Assembly: GCA_023412175.1 (NCBI GenBank)
Contig: JAEYOB010000210.1
Location: 1 to 6,815, forward strand
DNA length: 6,815 nucleotides
Reading direction: 5' to 3'
From: Pseudomonadota bacterium
GTDB taxonomy: Bacteria > Pseudomonadota > Alphaproteobacteria > Azospirillales > Azospirillaceae
Below, piece by piece: positions 1-6,792 of this stretch (the stretch's first letter is position 1; each line of letters begins with the position of its first letter). The notes beneath the pieces were generated by a model that saw nothing but the letters and a program-made list of their open reading frames with translations, was not told the DNA's origin and searched no databases. The translations under genes were made by a program, and so were the position numbers.

Positions 1-447
<447 letters not shown>

Positions 448-1098
448 TCAGCGTCTTAGCGCAATGAGTTCAGACACAGGGCCAAATTTGGTGCGGTGAT
501 GGGGCGTGGGCCCCAAGCGCTTGAGTGCGTCAAGATGAATCGGGGTGGGATAGCCGGCGTTGCGGTCCCAGCCGAAATCCGGGAACTGGGCGTGCAGGTC
601 CAGCATGACGCGGTCGCGTTCGACCTTGGCGACGATCGACGCGGCGGCAATGGACAAGCTGGTGCTGTCGCCCTTCACGACGGTCTGGACCGCGCAGGCC
701 AGCTTCGGCGCCTTGTTGCCGTCCACCAGTGCGTGGGTCGGCGCAACGCTCAGCCCTTCCACGGCGCGGCGCATGGCGAGCAGGGCGGCGTGCAGGATGT
801 TGATCTCGTCGATCTCCGCCACCGTCGCCTCGGCGACGCAGACGGCCAGCGCGTGTTCGCGGATCAGCGGCGCCAGTTCCTCGCGGGCTCGGACGGTGAG
901 CTTCTTGCTGTCGTGGATGCGCCGGGCGACCGCTTCGGGCAGTCCGCCGGGGGGCAGCACCACGGCGGCGGCCATGACCGGCCCGGCGAGCGGCCCGCGG
1001 CCGACCTCGTCCACGCCGCAGACGATGGCCTGCGCGCCGCATGCGGTTTCGAGGGTGAGGTCGGGGCGGAGGGTGGCGGCTTTCATGGCCCGCAGCAT
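448..1098 (-). CDS. rnhB: Ribonuclease HII
   Basis: A 216-residue type 2 RNase H that cleaves RNA in RNA-DNA hybrids and cuts 5' of single ribonucleotides embedded in DNA. The four acidic catalytic residues are all visible: D30 and E31 in [15 protein letters not shown]126 in ALVDGNKAP, and D144 in [20 protein letters not shown]. The 18-residue spacing of the last two equals that of E. coli RnhB (D108/D126). The GRG substrate-recognition motif is at 33-35, and the C-terminal [14 protein letters not shown] segment is typical of alphaproteobacterial RnhB. The length is normal for the family. Two starts are possible, ATG at 1098 and ATG at 1086 (residue 5); neither has a clear Shine-Dalgarno sequence, so the exact start is uncertain. 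ccrM follows on the same strand. The gene is intact with no oddities. Confidence 0.96.
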   Translation of the reverse strand: MLRAMKAATLRPDLTLETACGAQAIVCGVDEVGRGPLAGPVMAAAVVLPPGGLPEAVARRIHDSKKLTVRAREELAPLIREHALAVCVAEATVAEIDEINILHAALLAMRRAVEGLSVAPTHALVDGNKAPKLACAVQTVVKGDSTSLSIAAASIVAKVERDRVMLDLHAQFPDFGWDRNAGYPTPIHLDALKRLGPTPHHRTKFGPVSELIALRR

Positions 1099-1107
1099 AG
1101 CGGGGCA

Positions 1108-1129
1108 TGAGGCGGGCGCAAGCGCCTCA
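1108..1129 (-). terminator. Possible factor-dependent hairpin after the GntR regulator gene
   Basis: A perfect 7-bp inverted repeat, TGAGGCG (1108-1114) and CGCCTCA (1123-1129), encloses an 8-base loop. An alternative nested fold is GGCGC-AA-GCGCC (1115-1126). It lies in the 54-base gap between the regulator's stop and the rnhB start, where transcription of the regulator might end. There is no following T-tract on either strand, so it is not a classical intrinsic terminator; it could equally shape the rnhB leader. Confidence 0.25.
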
Positions 1130-1152
1130 CACCGGACGCTGCAAGGCCGCCG

Positions 1153-1797
1153 TCAGTCGGGAGCGGAGGTTACGAAGCCGGCCCTCTCCACCTCGATGCG
1201 CTTGTTCCGCAGATGCGTCTTCAGGATGTGGGCCAGCCCCTGGCCGTCTCTGCGGATGAGGGCGTTAACCATGGCGTCGTGCTCGCACATCGCCAGTTCC
1301 CAATGGCTGTCGGGGATGGGGGCCACGAACCGCGCGCGGCGGATGCGTGCGACCACTGACTCGTACAGGCCCGACAGGACGGCGTTGTCCGCCGCCTTCA
1401 CGATGGCTTCGTGAATGAGGCGGTTGAGGCGGTAGTAGGTCGCGAGGTCGCCCCGCTGGTGCGCGTCCTTCATCGAGAGGTTGAGGGTTTTGATCTCCTC
1501 GATCTCGCCGGCCGTGATGCGCTGGCACGCGAGTTCGCCCGCGATGGCTTCCATCGCCTCGCAGACGTCGAAGAGGTCGGAAACGTCCTTGGTGGACAGC
1601 TTCGCCGCGCGCGCTCCCCGGTTGGGAAGCAGTACCAGATATCCTTCGGCCGCCAGCACCTTGAGCGCCTCCCGCAGCGGTGTGCGCGAAATCCCGAAGG
1701 TTGTACAAAGCTCGCGCTCCGGAACCCGCGCGCCTGGGGCAATCTCTCCGTCGATGAGCATCTGTCTTAATTGCAAAACTATCTGGTCATGCCGCAT
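1153..1797 (-). CDS. GntR-family transcriptional regulator, FadR/FCD subfamily, likely regulator of the divergent operon
   Basis: A 214-residue DNA-binding repressor or activator. The N-terminal winged helix-turn-helix spans about residues 3-68: LRQMLIDGEIAPG at 10-22, then VPERELCTTFGISRTPLREA at 25-44, the GntR recognition helix signature, and a wing ending near GARAAKL. Residues from about 70 form the all-helical FCD ligand domain. Its usual metal ligands fall at N125, H129 (NRLIH), H173 and H195, with Asn where many members have Asp. FCD regulators bind small carboxylates or acyl-CoA intermediates. The ATG at 1797 is supported by AGGGAGAG (1810-1803) five bases upstream. The gene is divergent from the crotonase-matB operon and probably controls it; MatR of rhizobial malonate loci is also a GntR protein, but orthology cannot be judged by eye. 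An internal palindrome, TTGTACAA (1701-1708), is noted separately. Confidence 0.92.
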   Translation of the reverse strand: MRHDQIVLQLRQMLIDGEIAPGARVPERELCTTFGISRTPLREALKVLAAEGYLVLLPNRGARAAKLSTKDVSDLFDVCEAMEAIAGELACQRITAGEIEEIKTLNLSMKDAHQRGDLATYYRLNRLIHEAIVKAADNAVLSGLYESVVARIRRARFVAPIPDSHWELAMCEHDAMVNALIRRDGQGLAHILKTHLRNKRIEVERAGFVTSAPD

Positions 1798-1821
1798 GGG
1801 GACTCTCCCTTAATCCCCCAT

Positions 1822-1850
1822 ATTATGAAGGGGTACAGTTTTGCATGCAA
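1822..1850 (-). promoter_or_regulatory. Candidate sigma-70 promoter of the GntR regulator gene
   Basis: Reading the minus strand, TTGCAT (1850-1845) is followed after exactly 17 bases by CATAAT (1827-1822). The -10 differs from TATAAT at one base, while the -35 matches TTGACA only in its TTG. Transcription would begin near 1815, leaving a leader of under 20 bases that still includes the AGGGAGAG ribosome binding site. The -35 lies within the palindrome at 1841-1850, so bound regulator would block its own promoter. Confidence 0.45.
1841..1850. promoter_or_regulatory. Candidate regulator operator, palindrome TTGCATGCAA
   Basis: A perfect 10-bp palindrome in the divergent region, overlapping the candidate -35 of the regulator gene. 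Operators of FCD-type GntR proteins are often short palindromes of the TTGTATACAA kind, and the MatR operator of Rhizobium is, as far as I recall, of a similar TTGTA/TACA form. Half-site sequence TTGCA recurs at 1771 and 1887. Assignment to the neighbouring regulator is inference. Confidence 0.4.
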
Positions 1851-1984
1851 TCATTATTGTTAACCGAAAAAATGGTTCGTTGGGCATTGCAAAGTGCACA
1901 AAAATGAATGCAGAATGCGCGACAGGCCGGGTTTTTGGCGGCCCATCACGTCTCAATGCGTGCAGGGAGCAACCAGGAGTTTAC

Positions 1985-2053
1985 ATGTCGGCATCGATGT
2001 TCACGGATATCCGGATGGCCGGCGTCACCGCCGCCGAAGGTGGTGGCGGATGA
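1985..2053 (+). CDS. Possible 22-residue leader peptide ORF, translationally coupled to the crotonase gene
   Basis: An ATG at 1985 has AGGAG (1975-1979) five bases upstream, the best Shine-Dalgarno sequence in this region. The frame runs 22 codons (MSASMFTDIRMAGVTAAEGG, then two more glycines) to TGA at 2051-2053. That stop overlaps the crotonase ATG as ATGA, the classic arrangement for translational coupling. The peptide resembles no family I know and ends in a run of four glycines, partly because the overlapping AAGGTGGTGGCGG serves as the next gene's ribosome binding site. It could be a true leader or chance. Confidence 0.3.
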   Translation: MSASMFTDIRMAGVTAAEGGGG

Positions 2054-2853
2054 GCGAAGTGACGGGCGCCGGCCAGGAACCGGAACTGCTGTATGACGTC
2101 CGCGACGGTGTGGCGTGGCTCACGTTCAACCGGCCCAAGACCCGGAACGCCCTCACCTTTGCGATGTACGCCCGCCTTGAGGAGATCTGCGGGGCGATCG
2201 AAACGGACCGGTCCATCACCGCGATGGTCGTCACCGGCGCCGGTGACAGGGCCTTCGCCGCAGGCACGGACATCAGCCAGTTCCTGGCCTTCCAAAGCGC
2301 CGATGATGCGCTGGCGTACGAACGGCGCATCGATCAGGTGCTGACCGCCCTGGAGAAATGCCGGGTACCGACCATCGCCGCCATCTCCGGCGCGTGCACC
2401 GGCGGCGGCGCGGCCATCGCGGCGTGCTGCGACCTGCGCTTGGGGACCCAAACGGCCCAATTCGGCTTTCCCATCGCCCGAACCCTCGGCAACTGCCTGT
2501 CCATGAACAGCATCGCGCGGCTGACCGCCCTGATCGGGCCGGCGCGGGTCAAGGACATCATCTTCACGGCGCGGCTGCTCGGGGCCGAGGAGGCTCACGG
2601 CATCGGTCTTCTTCAGGAGGTGGTCGCGGACCACGCCGGGCTTCTCGGCCGAGCGGAACAGCTGGCCCGCCTTGTCTCCGGACACGCCCCCCTGACCCTG
2701 CGGGCGACGAAGGAGGCGCTGCGCCGCCTTCAGGATAACGGCGCGGGGCACGGCGATCAGGATCTCATCCTGATGTGCTACATGAGCCAGGACTTCAAGG
2801 AAGGGATAAATGCCTTCCTGAGCAAAAGGAATCCGAATTGGCGTGGGGAATAA
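2050..2853 (+). CDS. Crotonase-fold (enoyl-CoA hydratase/isomerase family) protein lacking both classical catalytic glutamates
   Basis: A 267-residue member of the crotonase superfamily, which binds acyl-CoA thioesters and stabilises an enolate in an oxyanion hole. The family pattern is clear: VAWLTFNRPKTRNAL (21-35), the first oxyanion segment FAAGTDIS (69-76), the second, ISGACTGGG (112-120), CCDLR (126-130) and a C-terminal EGINAFLSKRNPNWRG. Aligned to rat mitochondrial hydratase, the two general acid/base glutamates (Glu144 in GGGxE, Glu164 in FGxPE) correspond to A122 and I142, so ordinary hydration is unlikely. A decarboxylase, thioesterase or isomerase role is possible, but the His and Tyr of E. 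coli methylmalonyl-CoA decarboxylase are not conserved either (T73, L150). I place the start at ATG 2050, with AAGGTGG six bases upstream. The same frame is open back to GTG 1894, but that extension is Arg-rich and unlike the family. It is the first gene of the operon, 32 bases before matB. Confidence 0.88.
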   Translation: MSEVTGAGQEPELLYDVRDGVAWLTFNRPKTRNALTFAMYARLEEICGAIETDRSITAMVVTGAGDRAFAAGTDISQFLAFQSADDALAYERRIDQVLTALEKCRVPTIAAISGACTGGGAAIAACCDLRLGTQTAQFGFPIARTLGNCLSMNSIARLTALIGPARVKDIIFTARLLGAEEAHGIGLLQEVVADHAGLLGRAEQLARLVSGHAPLTLRATKEALRRLQDNGAGHGDQDLILMCYMSQDFKEGINAFLSKRNPNWRGE

Positions 2854-2885
2854 ACTCCGCACTGCCCAATAAATGGGAATTGATC

Positions 2886-4415
2886 ATGTCTGATTCATTG
2901 CTGTCGGTCATATCGCCTGCTCCGGGCTCCGAGGAAAAAACTTTCCTCGAACTTCAGGACGGAACGATGTGGTCCTACGGTCGCTTCTTCGCTCACGCCG
3001 GCCGCCTGGCCAACGTCCTGCTCAGCCTGGGCGCCAAGCCCGGCGACCGGGTGGCCGTGCAGGTGGACAAATCGGTCGATGCGCTTGCGCTTTACGTGGC
3101 CTGCGTCCGCGCCGGCGTCATCTATCTGCCCCTGAACACGGCCTACACCGCCGCCGAGGTGAGCTATTTCGTGACCGACGCGGAGCCTCGCCTGCTGGTG
3201 TGCCGCCCGTCGTTCCGCGCCGAGGCCGAGGCGCTTGCCAAGGCTGCCGGTGCGTCCGTCGAGACGCTCGGGACCGATGGCGACGGTTCGCTGCTGGAGC
3301 GCGCGGCGGGACAGCCCGACGGCTTCGCCGATTACGCAGCCGGTCCGGATGACCTCGCGGCCATTCTCTATACCTCCGGGACGACGGGACGCTCCAAGGG
3401 CGCCATGCTGACCCGCGGCAACCTCGCCTCGAATGCCATCACCTTGGCCGAGACCTGGCGGTTCACGGCGGACGACGTGCTTCTGCACGCCCTGCCGATC
3501 TACCACACGCACGGCCTGTTCGTGGCGACCAACGTGGTGCTCCGGGCCGGCGCGTCGATGCTGTTCCTGCCGCGCTTCGACGCCGACGAGGCCGTCCGGC
3601 GGCTGCCCCGCGCCACAGCCATGATGGGCGTGCCGACCTTCTACACCCGTCTGCTCGACCATCCCGGCCTCACCCCGGACCTCGTGCGCCACATGCGCCT
3701 GTTCATTTCCGGTTCGGCGCCGCTGCTGGAAGCCACCCACGTGCAGTTCGCCGAGCGGACCGGGCACCGGATCCTCGAACGCTATGGGATGACCGAGACC
3801 GGCATGAACACGTCCAATCCCTATGACGGGGACCGGATCGCCGGAACCGTGGGCTTCCCGCTGCCCGAGGTGGAAGTCCGGATCACCGATCCGGAGAGCG
3901 GGGCGATCCTTGGCCCGGATGAGATCGGCGTCATCGAGGTGCGCGGCCCGAACGTGTTCAAGGGCTACTGGCGCATGCCGGAGAAGACCGCGGCGGAGCT
4001 GCGGGCGGACCGCTTCTTCATCACCGGCGACGTCGGCAAGATCGACGCGCGCGGCTACGTGCACATCGTCGGGCGCGCCAAGGACCTGATCATATCCGGC
4101 GGCTTCAACGTCTATCCGAAGGAGATCGAACTCGCCATCGACGCCCTGGACGGCGTGAAGGAGTCGGCCGTCTTCGGCGTGCCGCACCCGGATTTCGGCG
4201 AGGCCGTGTCCGCCGCCGTAGTGCTGGAGCCCGGCGCCTCCGTGACCGGGGCGGAGATCCAGCAAGCGCTCCAGCCCGTGCTGGCGAAGTTCAAGCATCC
4301 CAAGCAGGTCATCATCGTGCCGGACCTGCCGCGGAACACCATGGGCAAGGTGCAGAAGAACCTGCTGCGCGAGACCTACGCCGGTCTGCACGCGAAAATC
4401 CAATCGGCGTCCTGA
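2886..4415 (+). CDS. matB: Malonyl-CoA synthetase (malonate--CoA ligase, ANL superfamily)
   Basis: A 509-residue AMP-forming ligase that converts malonate (often also methylmalonate), ATP and CoA to malonyl-CoA, AMP and PPi in the cytoplasm. Long stretches match rhizobial MatB as I recall it: LPLNTAYT (81-88), HALPIYHTHGLFVATNV (201-217), LFISGSAPLL (272-281), YGMTETGMNTSNPY (300-313) and GPNVFKGYWRMPEKTAAE (354-371). Core motifs are in order: P-loop YTSGTTGRSKG (162-172), YGMTET (300-305), TGD (380-382), hinge GRAKDLIISGGFN (397-409) and C-terminal PRNTMGKVQK (482-491). In the last of these, K488 is the adenylation lysine, at the number I recall for the acetylation-controlled lysine of Rhodopseudomonas palustris MatB. 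The ATG at 2886 gives the normal family length; only a weak GGGAA precedes it. An in-frame ATG at 2775 lies inside the crotonase gene and is rejected. The gene is intact. Confidence 0.95.
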   Translation: MSDSLLSVISPAPGSEEKTFLELQDGTMWSYGRFFAHAGRLANVLLSLGAKPGDRVAVQVDKSVDALALYVACVRAGVIYLPLNTAYTAAEVSYFVTDAEPRLLVCRPSFRAEAEALAKAAGASVETLGTDGDGSLLERAAGQPDGFADYAAGPDDLAAILYTSGTTGRSKGAMLTRGNLASNAITLAETWRFTADDVLLHALPIYHTHGLFVATNVVLRAGASMLFLPRFDADEAVRRLPRATAMMGVPTFYTRLLDHPGLTPDLVRHMRLFISGSAPLLEATHVQFAERTGHRILERYGMTETGMNTSNPYDGDRIAGTVGFPLPEVEVRITDPESGAILGPDEIGVIEVRGPNVFKGYWRMPEKTAAELRADRFFITGDVGKIDARGYVHIVGRAKDLIISGGFNVYPKEIELAIDALDGVKESAVFGVPHPDFGEAVSAAVVLEPGASVTGAEIQQALQPVLAKFKHPKQVIIVPDLPRNTMGKVQKNLLRETYAGLHAKIQSAS

Positions 4416-4446
4416 GAAGAACGGATGAGCCGTCACCAGAACACCA

Positions 4447-4453
4447 GGGAGGA
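4447..4453 (+). promoter_or_regulatory. Ribosome binding site fixing the CoA-transferase start
   Basis: GGGAGGA lies four bases before the ATG at 4458. An upstream in-frame ATG at 4425 would add 11 polar residues (MSRHQNTREDR) that fall outside the family's usual N-terminus. The strong site therefore favours 4458. Confidence 0.7.
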
Positions 4454-4457
4454 TCGC

Positions 4458-5654
4458 ATGGGCCCGTTGACGGGATTGAAAGTGCTCGACCTGACCCACG
4501 TCATGGCGGGCCCGACCTGCACGCTGATGCTCGCCGACATGGGAGCGGACGTGCTGAAGGTCGAGAAGTCGCCGGGCGGCGACGACACCCGGCGCATGGT
4601 CCCGCCGCTCGTCGGGGACGAGGCCGCCTCGTTCCTGATGATGAACCGCAACAAGCGCGGCATCGCGCTCGACCTCAAGACGCCCGGCGGAGCCGCCATC
4701 CTGCGGCGCCTGGCGAAGTCCGCCGACGTCCTGATCGAGAACTTCGGCCCCGGCGTCCTCGACCGGCTGGGCTTCGGGTACGAGCAGCTCAAGGCTGAGA
4801 ACCCCGGCCTGATCTACTGCTCCATTTCGGGCTTCGGCCGCACCGGCCCCTACAAGGAGCGGCGCGGGTTCGATCTGGTGGCGCAGGCCATGAGCGGGAT
4901 CATGAGCTTCACCGGCGCCGGGCCGGGGGCCGCGCCGACCAAATGCGGTCCGCCGCTGTCCGACATCACCGCCGGCATCCTCGCGGCCATGGGCATTCTC
5001 GCCGCCTACACGCACCGCCTGAAGACGGGGCAGGGCCAGATGGTCGAGACCTCGCTGTTCGAGGCGGCGCTCGTCCAGACCTACTGGGAGTCGGCCATCG
5101 CGCTCGCCACCGGGGTCTCTCCCGGCCCGCTGGGCTCGGCCCACCCGTTGAACGCCCCCTACCAGGCTTTCGAGGCGGCGGACGGCTGGCTCGTGGTGGG
5201 CGGGGCCAACCAGAAGAACTGGCTGCGCATGCTGGAGGCCATCGGCGCCCCCGGTCTCGCGCAGGATCCCCGCTTCGGGGACAACGCCAGCCGCATGGCG
5301 AACCTCGACGCCCTGTGCGACGAGCTGGCACGCTGCTTCCGCACGGAAACGGTGGAGCATTGGCTCCGCGTTCTCGATGGGCACGGCGTGCCCTGCGGCC
5401 CGGTGTACACCATGCAGCAGGCGCTGGACGACCCCCAGACCAAGGCCCGGGAGATGCTGGTGGAGGTCGAGCATGCTACGCTCGGCACCGTCAAGGCGCT
5501 CGGCCTGCCCGTCAAGTTCTCGGAGACGCCGGGGAAGGTGCGCGGTGGTGCCCCGACCTACGGCCAGCACAATCACGAGATCCTGGCGGAGTACGGGTTC
5601 ACCCAGGCCGAGATCACCGCCTTCCAGCAGGAAGGCGCCATCCGTGCGGGCTAG
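4458..5654 (+). CDS. Family III CoA-transferase (CaiB/BaiF family)
   Basis: A 398-residue enzyme of the formyl-CoA transferase/CaiB family, which moves CoA between carboxylic acids through an aspartyl-CoA thioester and works as interlocked dimers in the cytoplasm. Family marks in order: GLKVLDLTHVMAGPTCTLMLADMGADVLKVEK (6-37, N-terminal CoA-binding part), NRNKRGIALDLKTPGG (63-78), LIENFGPGVLDRLGFGYE (92-109), ISGFGRTGPY (123-132), and the presumed catalytic D169 in PPLSDITAGILAA, the same number as Asp169 of Oxalobacter formyl-CoA transferase. Next comes GQMVETSLFEAAL (193-205), then the C-terminal HGVPCGPVYTMQQALDDPQ (309-327). The length is typical. Donor and acceptor cannot be read from sequence. 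Next to matB, malonate or a dicarboxylate from the same pathway is plausible, giving an ATP-free second route to the CoA ester. It begins 42 bases after matB and is probably co-transcribed. Confidence 0.93.
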   Translation: MGPLTGLKVLDLTHVMAGPTCTLMLADMGADVLKVEKSPGGDDTRRMVPPLVGDEAASFLMMNRNKRGIALDLKTPGGAAILRRLAKSADVLIENFGPGVLDRLGFGYEQLKAENPGLIYCSISGFGRTGPYKERRGFDLVAQAMSGIMSFTGAGPGAAPTKCGPPLSDITAGILAAMGILAAYTHRLKTGQGQMVETSLFEAALVQTYWESAIALATGVSPGPLGSAHPLNAPYQAFEAADGWLVVGGANQKNWLRMLEAIGAPGLAQDPRFGDNASRMANLDALCDELARCFRTETVEHWLRVLDGHGVPCGPVYTMQQALDDPQTKAREMLVEVEHATLGTVKALGLPVKFSETPGKVRGGAPTYGQHNHEILAEYGFTQAEITAFQQEGAIRAG

Positions 5655-5738
5655 CCGGGGACGCTGCGGGGAATCCCCCGTGAGTGTGCACGCGGCCGGA
5701 GCCGACAACATCCAATACAAAGCAGTGGGAGAGATAGA
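5655..5738 (+). other. Gap before the TRAP binding protein, with a short GGGG-AAT-CCCC repeat
   Basis: These 84 bases between the CoA-transferase stop and the dctP start contain GGGGAATCCCC (5668-5678), a 4-bp stem with a 3-base loop 13 bases after the stop codon. No T-tract follows, so it is not an intrinsic terminator; it might act in mRNA processing. Toward the right end is GGGAGAG (5727-5733, counting the G at 5727), the ribosome binding site of dctP. I see no clear promoter, which favours read-through from upstream. Confidence 0.4.
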
Positions 5739-6782
5739 GTGAAGCGTATGAAGTTTGCTGCCTGCGCCCTGGCCCTGGCGCTGGCCCACCCCGGTGCCGC
5801 CCTTGCCGAGAACGTCAAGCTCCGGGTCGCCGGCAACCTGATCTCGACCGGGCTCATCCTGCAGAACAAGGAGCAGCCCTTCTTCGAGAACTTTGCGAAG
5901 AACACCGCCCTGCCGGTCGAGGTCGACTACAAGCCGATGGACGCGCTGGGCATCAAGGACACCGAGGGCCTGCGCACGCTGCGCTCCGGCCTGTTCGACA
6001 TCGTGGCACTGCGCCTCAACCAGGTGTCCCGCGACGAGCCGTTCGTCCTCGGCGTCGATCTCGTCGGGCTGAACCCGGATTTTGAGACCACGCGCAAGAC
6101 CGTCGATGTCTACCGCGACGCCTTCGACAAGCGCATCCAGGAGCGGTTCAACGCCAAGCTTCTGGCGGTCTGGCCGTTCGGCCCGCAGGTTCTGTTCTGC
6201 AATCCGAAGATCGGCGGCTTGGCCGACATCAAGAACCAGAAGGTGCGCGTCTACGACCAGTCGCTGGCGAAGTTCATCGAGAAGCTGGGCGGCATCCCCG
6301 TCACCCTCTCGTTCGGCGAGACGCAGCAGGCTCTGCAGCGCGGCGTCGTGGACTGCGCCATCACCGGCCCGAGCTCGGCCAACAGCGCCGGCTGGACCGA
6401 GGTGTCCAAGTACTTCATGCCGATCGGCTTCAGCGTCGGCATGCAGGCCTACGCCATCAACCTGAACACCTGGAAGAAGTTCACGCCGGAACAGCAGAAG
6501 GTGCTGAGCGAATCCTTCCGGACGTACGAGAACGATCTCTTCGCCTATTCGAAGGAGCTGTTCGACGACGCGGTCCGCTGCAATGTCGGCAAGGAGCCCT
6601 GCACGACCGTGAAGAAGTACAACCTCGTCGAGGTGCCGGTTACGGCGGAAGACCAGAAGCTGGTGCGCGACGCCATGGTCGAAGTGTCCCTGCCGGCTTG
6701 GTCGGAGCAGTGCGACAAGAACTATCCGGAATGCACCAAGATCTGGCGCTCGACCATCGGTCCAGTCGTCGGTGTGAAGTAA
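5739..6782 (+). CDS. dctP: TRAP transporter solute-binding protein, DctP family
   Basis: A 347-residue periplasmic binding protein of a tripartite ATP-independent (TRAP) transporter, which hands an organic acid to DctQM membrane subunits. A signal peptide is clear: KRMK basic start, hydrophobic core ACALALALA (8-16), and likely cleavage after ALA at 23. The DctP core is at about 159-207: GGLADIKNQKVRV with the carboxylate-binding arginine at R170, then LGGIPVTLSFGETQQALQRG and VVDC. The helical NTWKKFTPEQQKVLSES region is at 243-259. The GTG at 5739 is chosen because GGGAGAG is five bases upstream; ATG 5748 (residue 4) is the alternative. The mature protein has six cysteines, four arranged as two CX6C pairs (281/288 and 325/332), suggesting disulfides. 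Gene order predicts dctQ and dctM just beyond the window. The ligand is unknown; malonate or a related acid is inferred from matB. Confidence 0.92.
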   Translation: MKRMKFAACALALALAHPGAALAENVKLRVAGNLISTGLILQNKEQPFFENFAKNTALPVEVDYKPMDALGIKDTEGLRTLRSGLFDIVALRLNQVSRDEPFVLGVDLVGLNPDFETTRKTVDVYRDAFDKRIQERFNAKLLAVWPFGPQVLFCNPKIGGLADIKNQKVRVYDQSLAKFIEKLGGIPVTLSFGETQQALQRGVVDCAITGPSSANSAGWTEVSKYFMPIGFSVGMQAYAINLNTWKKFTPEQQKVLSESFRTYENDLFAYSKELFDDAVRCNVGKEPCTTVKKYNLVEVPVTAEDQKLVRDAMVEVSLPAWSEQCDKNYPECTKIWRSTIGPVVGVK

Positions 6783-6792
6783 GGTGTTGTCG

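Larger units (their letters stand above)
1798..2049. promoter_or_regulatory. Divergent intergenic control region between regulator and catabolic operon
   Basis: A 252-base non-coding stretch, clearly more AT-rich than its surroundings between about 1805 and 1915. It holds the regulator's ribosome binding site and candidate promoter, the palindrome TTGCATGCAA, and a related imperfect element, TTGCAAAGTGCACAA (1887-1901). It also contains a short AACC-N8-GGTT repeat (1862-1877) and a possible leader ORF at its right end. I could not identify a convincing sigma-70 or sigma-54 promoter for the plus-strand operon. TTGCAA (1887-1892) with CAGAAT (1911-1916) at 18 bases is the best guess, and it is weak. 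Confidence 0.6.

Noticed and set aside
496..1414. Long plus-strand open frames opposite rnhB and the regulator
   Set aside because: They are antisense to genes with intact catalytic or DNA-binding motifs, with no recognisable domains or good ribosome binding sites.
1864..1900. Sigma-54 promoter upstream of the operon
   Set aside because: No GG-N10-GC pair with the right spacing was found in the candidate stretch.
1894..2049. GTG-initiated 52-residue N-terminal extension of the crotonase
   Set aside because: It is Arg- and Trp-rich, unlike any crotonase N-terminus, and overlaps the likely control region. ATG 2050 has its own ribosome binding site and gives normal length.
2775..2885. N-terminal extension of matB starting inside the crotonase gene
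   Set aside because: The extra 37 residues do not resemble MatB and overlap the preceding gene; ATG 2886 gives the family length.
2895..5789. A 964-codon open frame on the minus strand, antisense to matB, the CoA-transferase and the dctP start
   Set aside because: It runs antisense across three well-recognised genes, has low-complexity composition rich in Arg, Gly, His and Val, and shows no family motifs. Long antisense frames are common in high-GC DNA.
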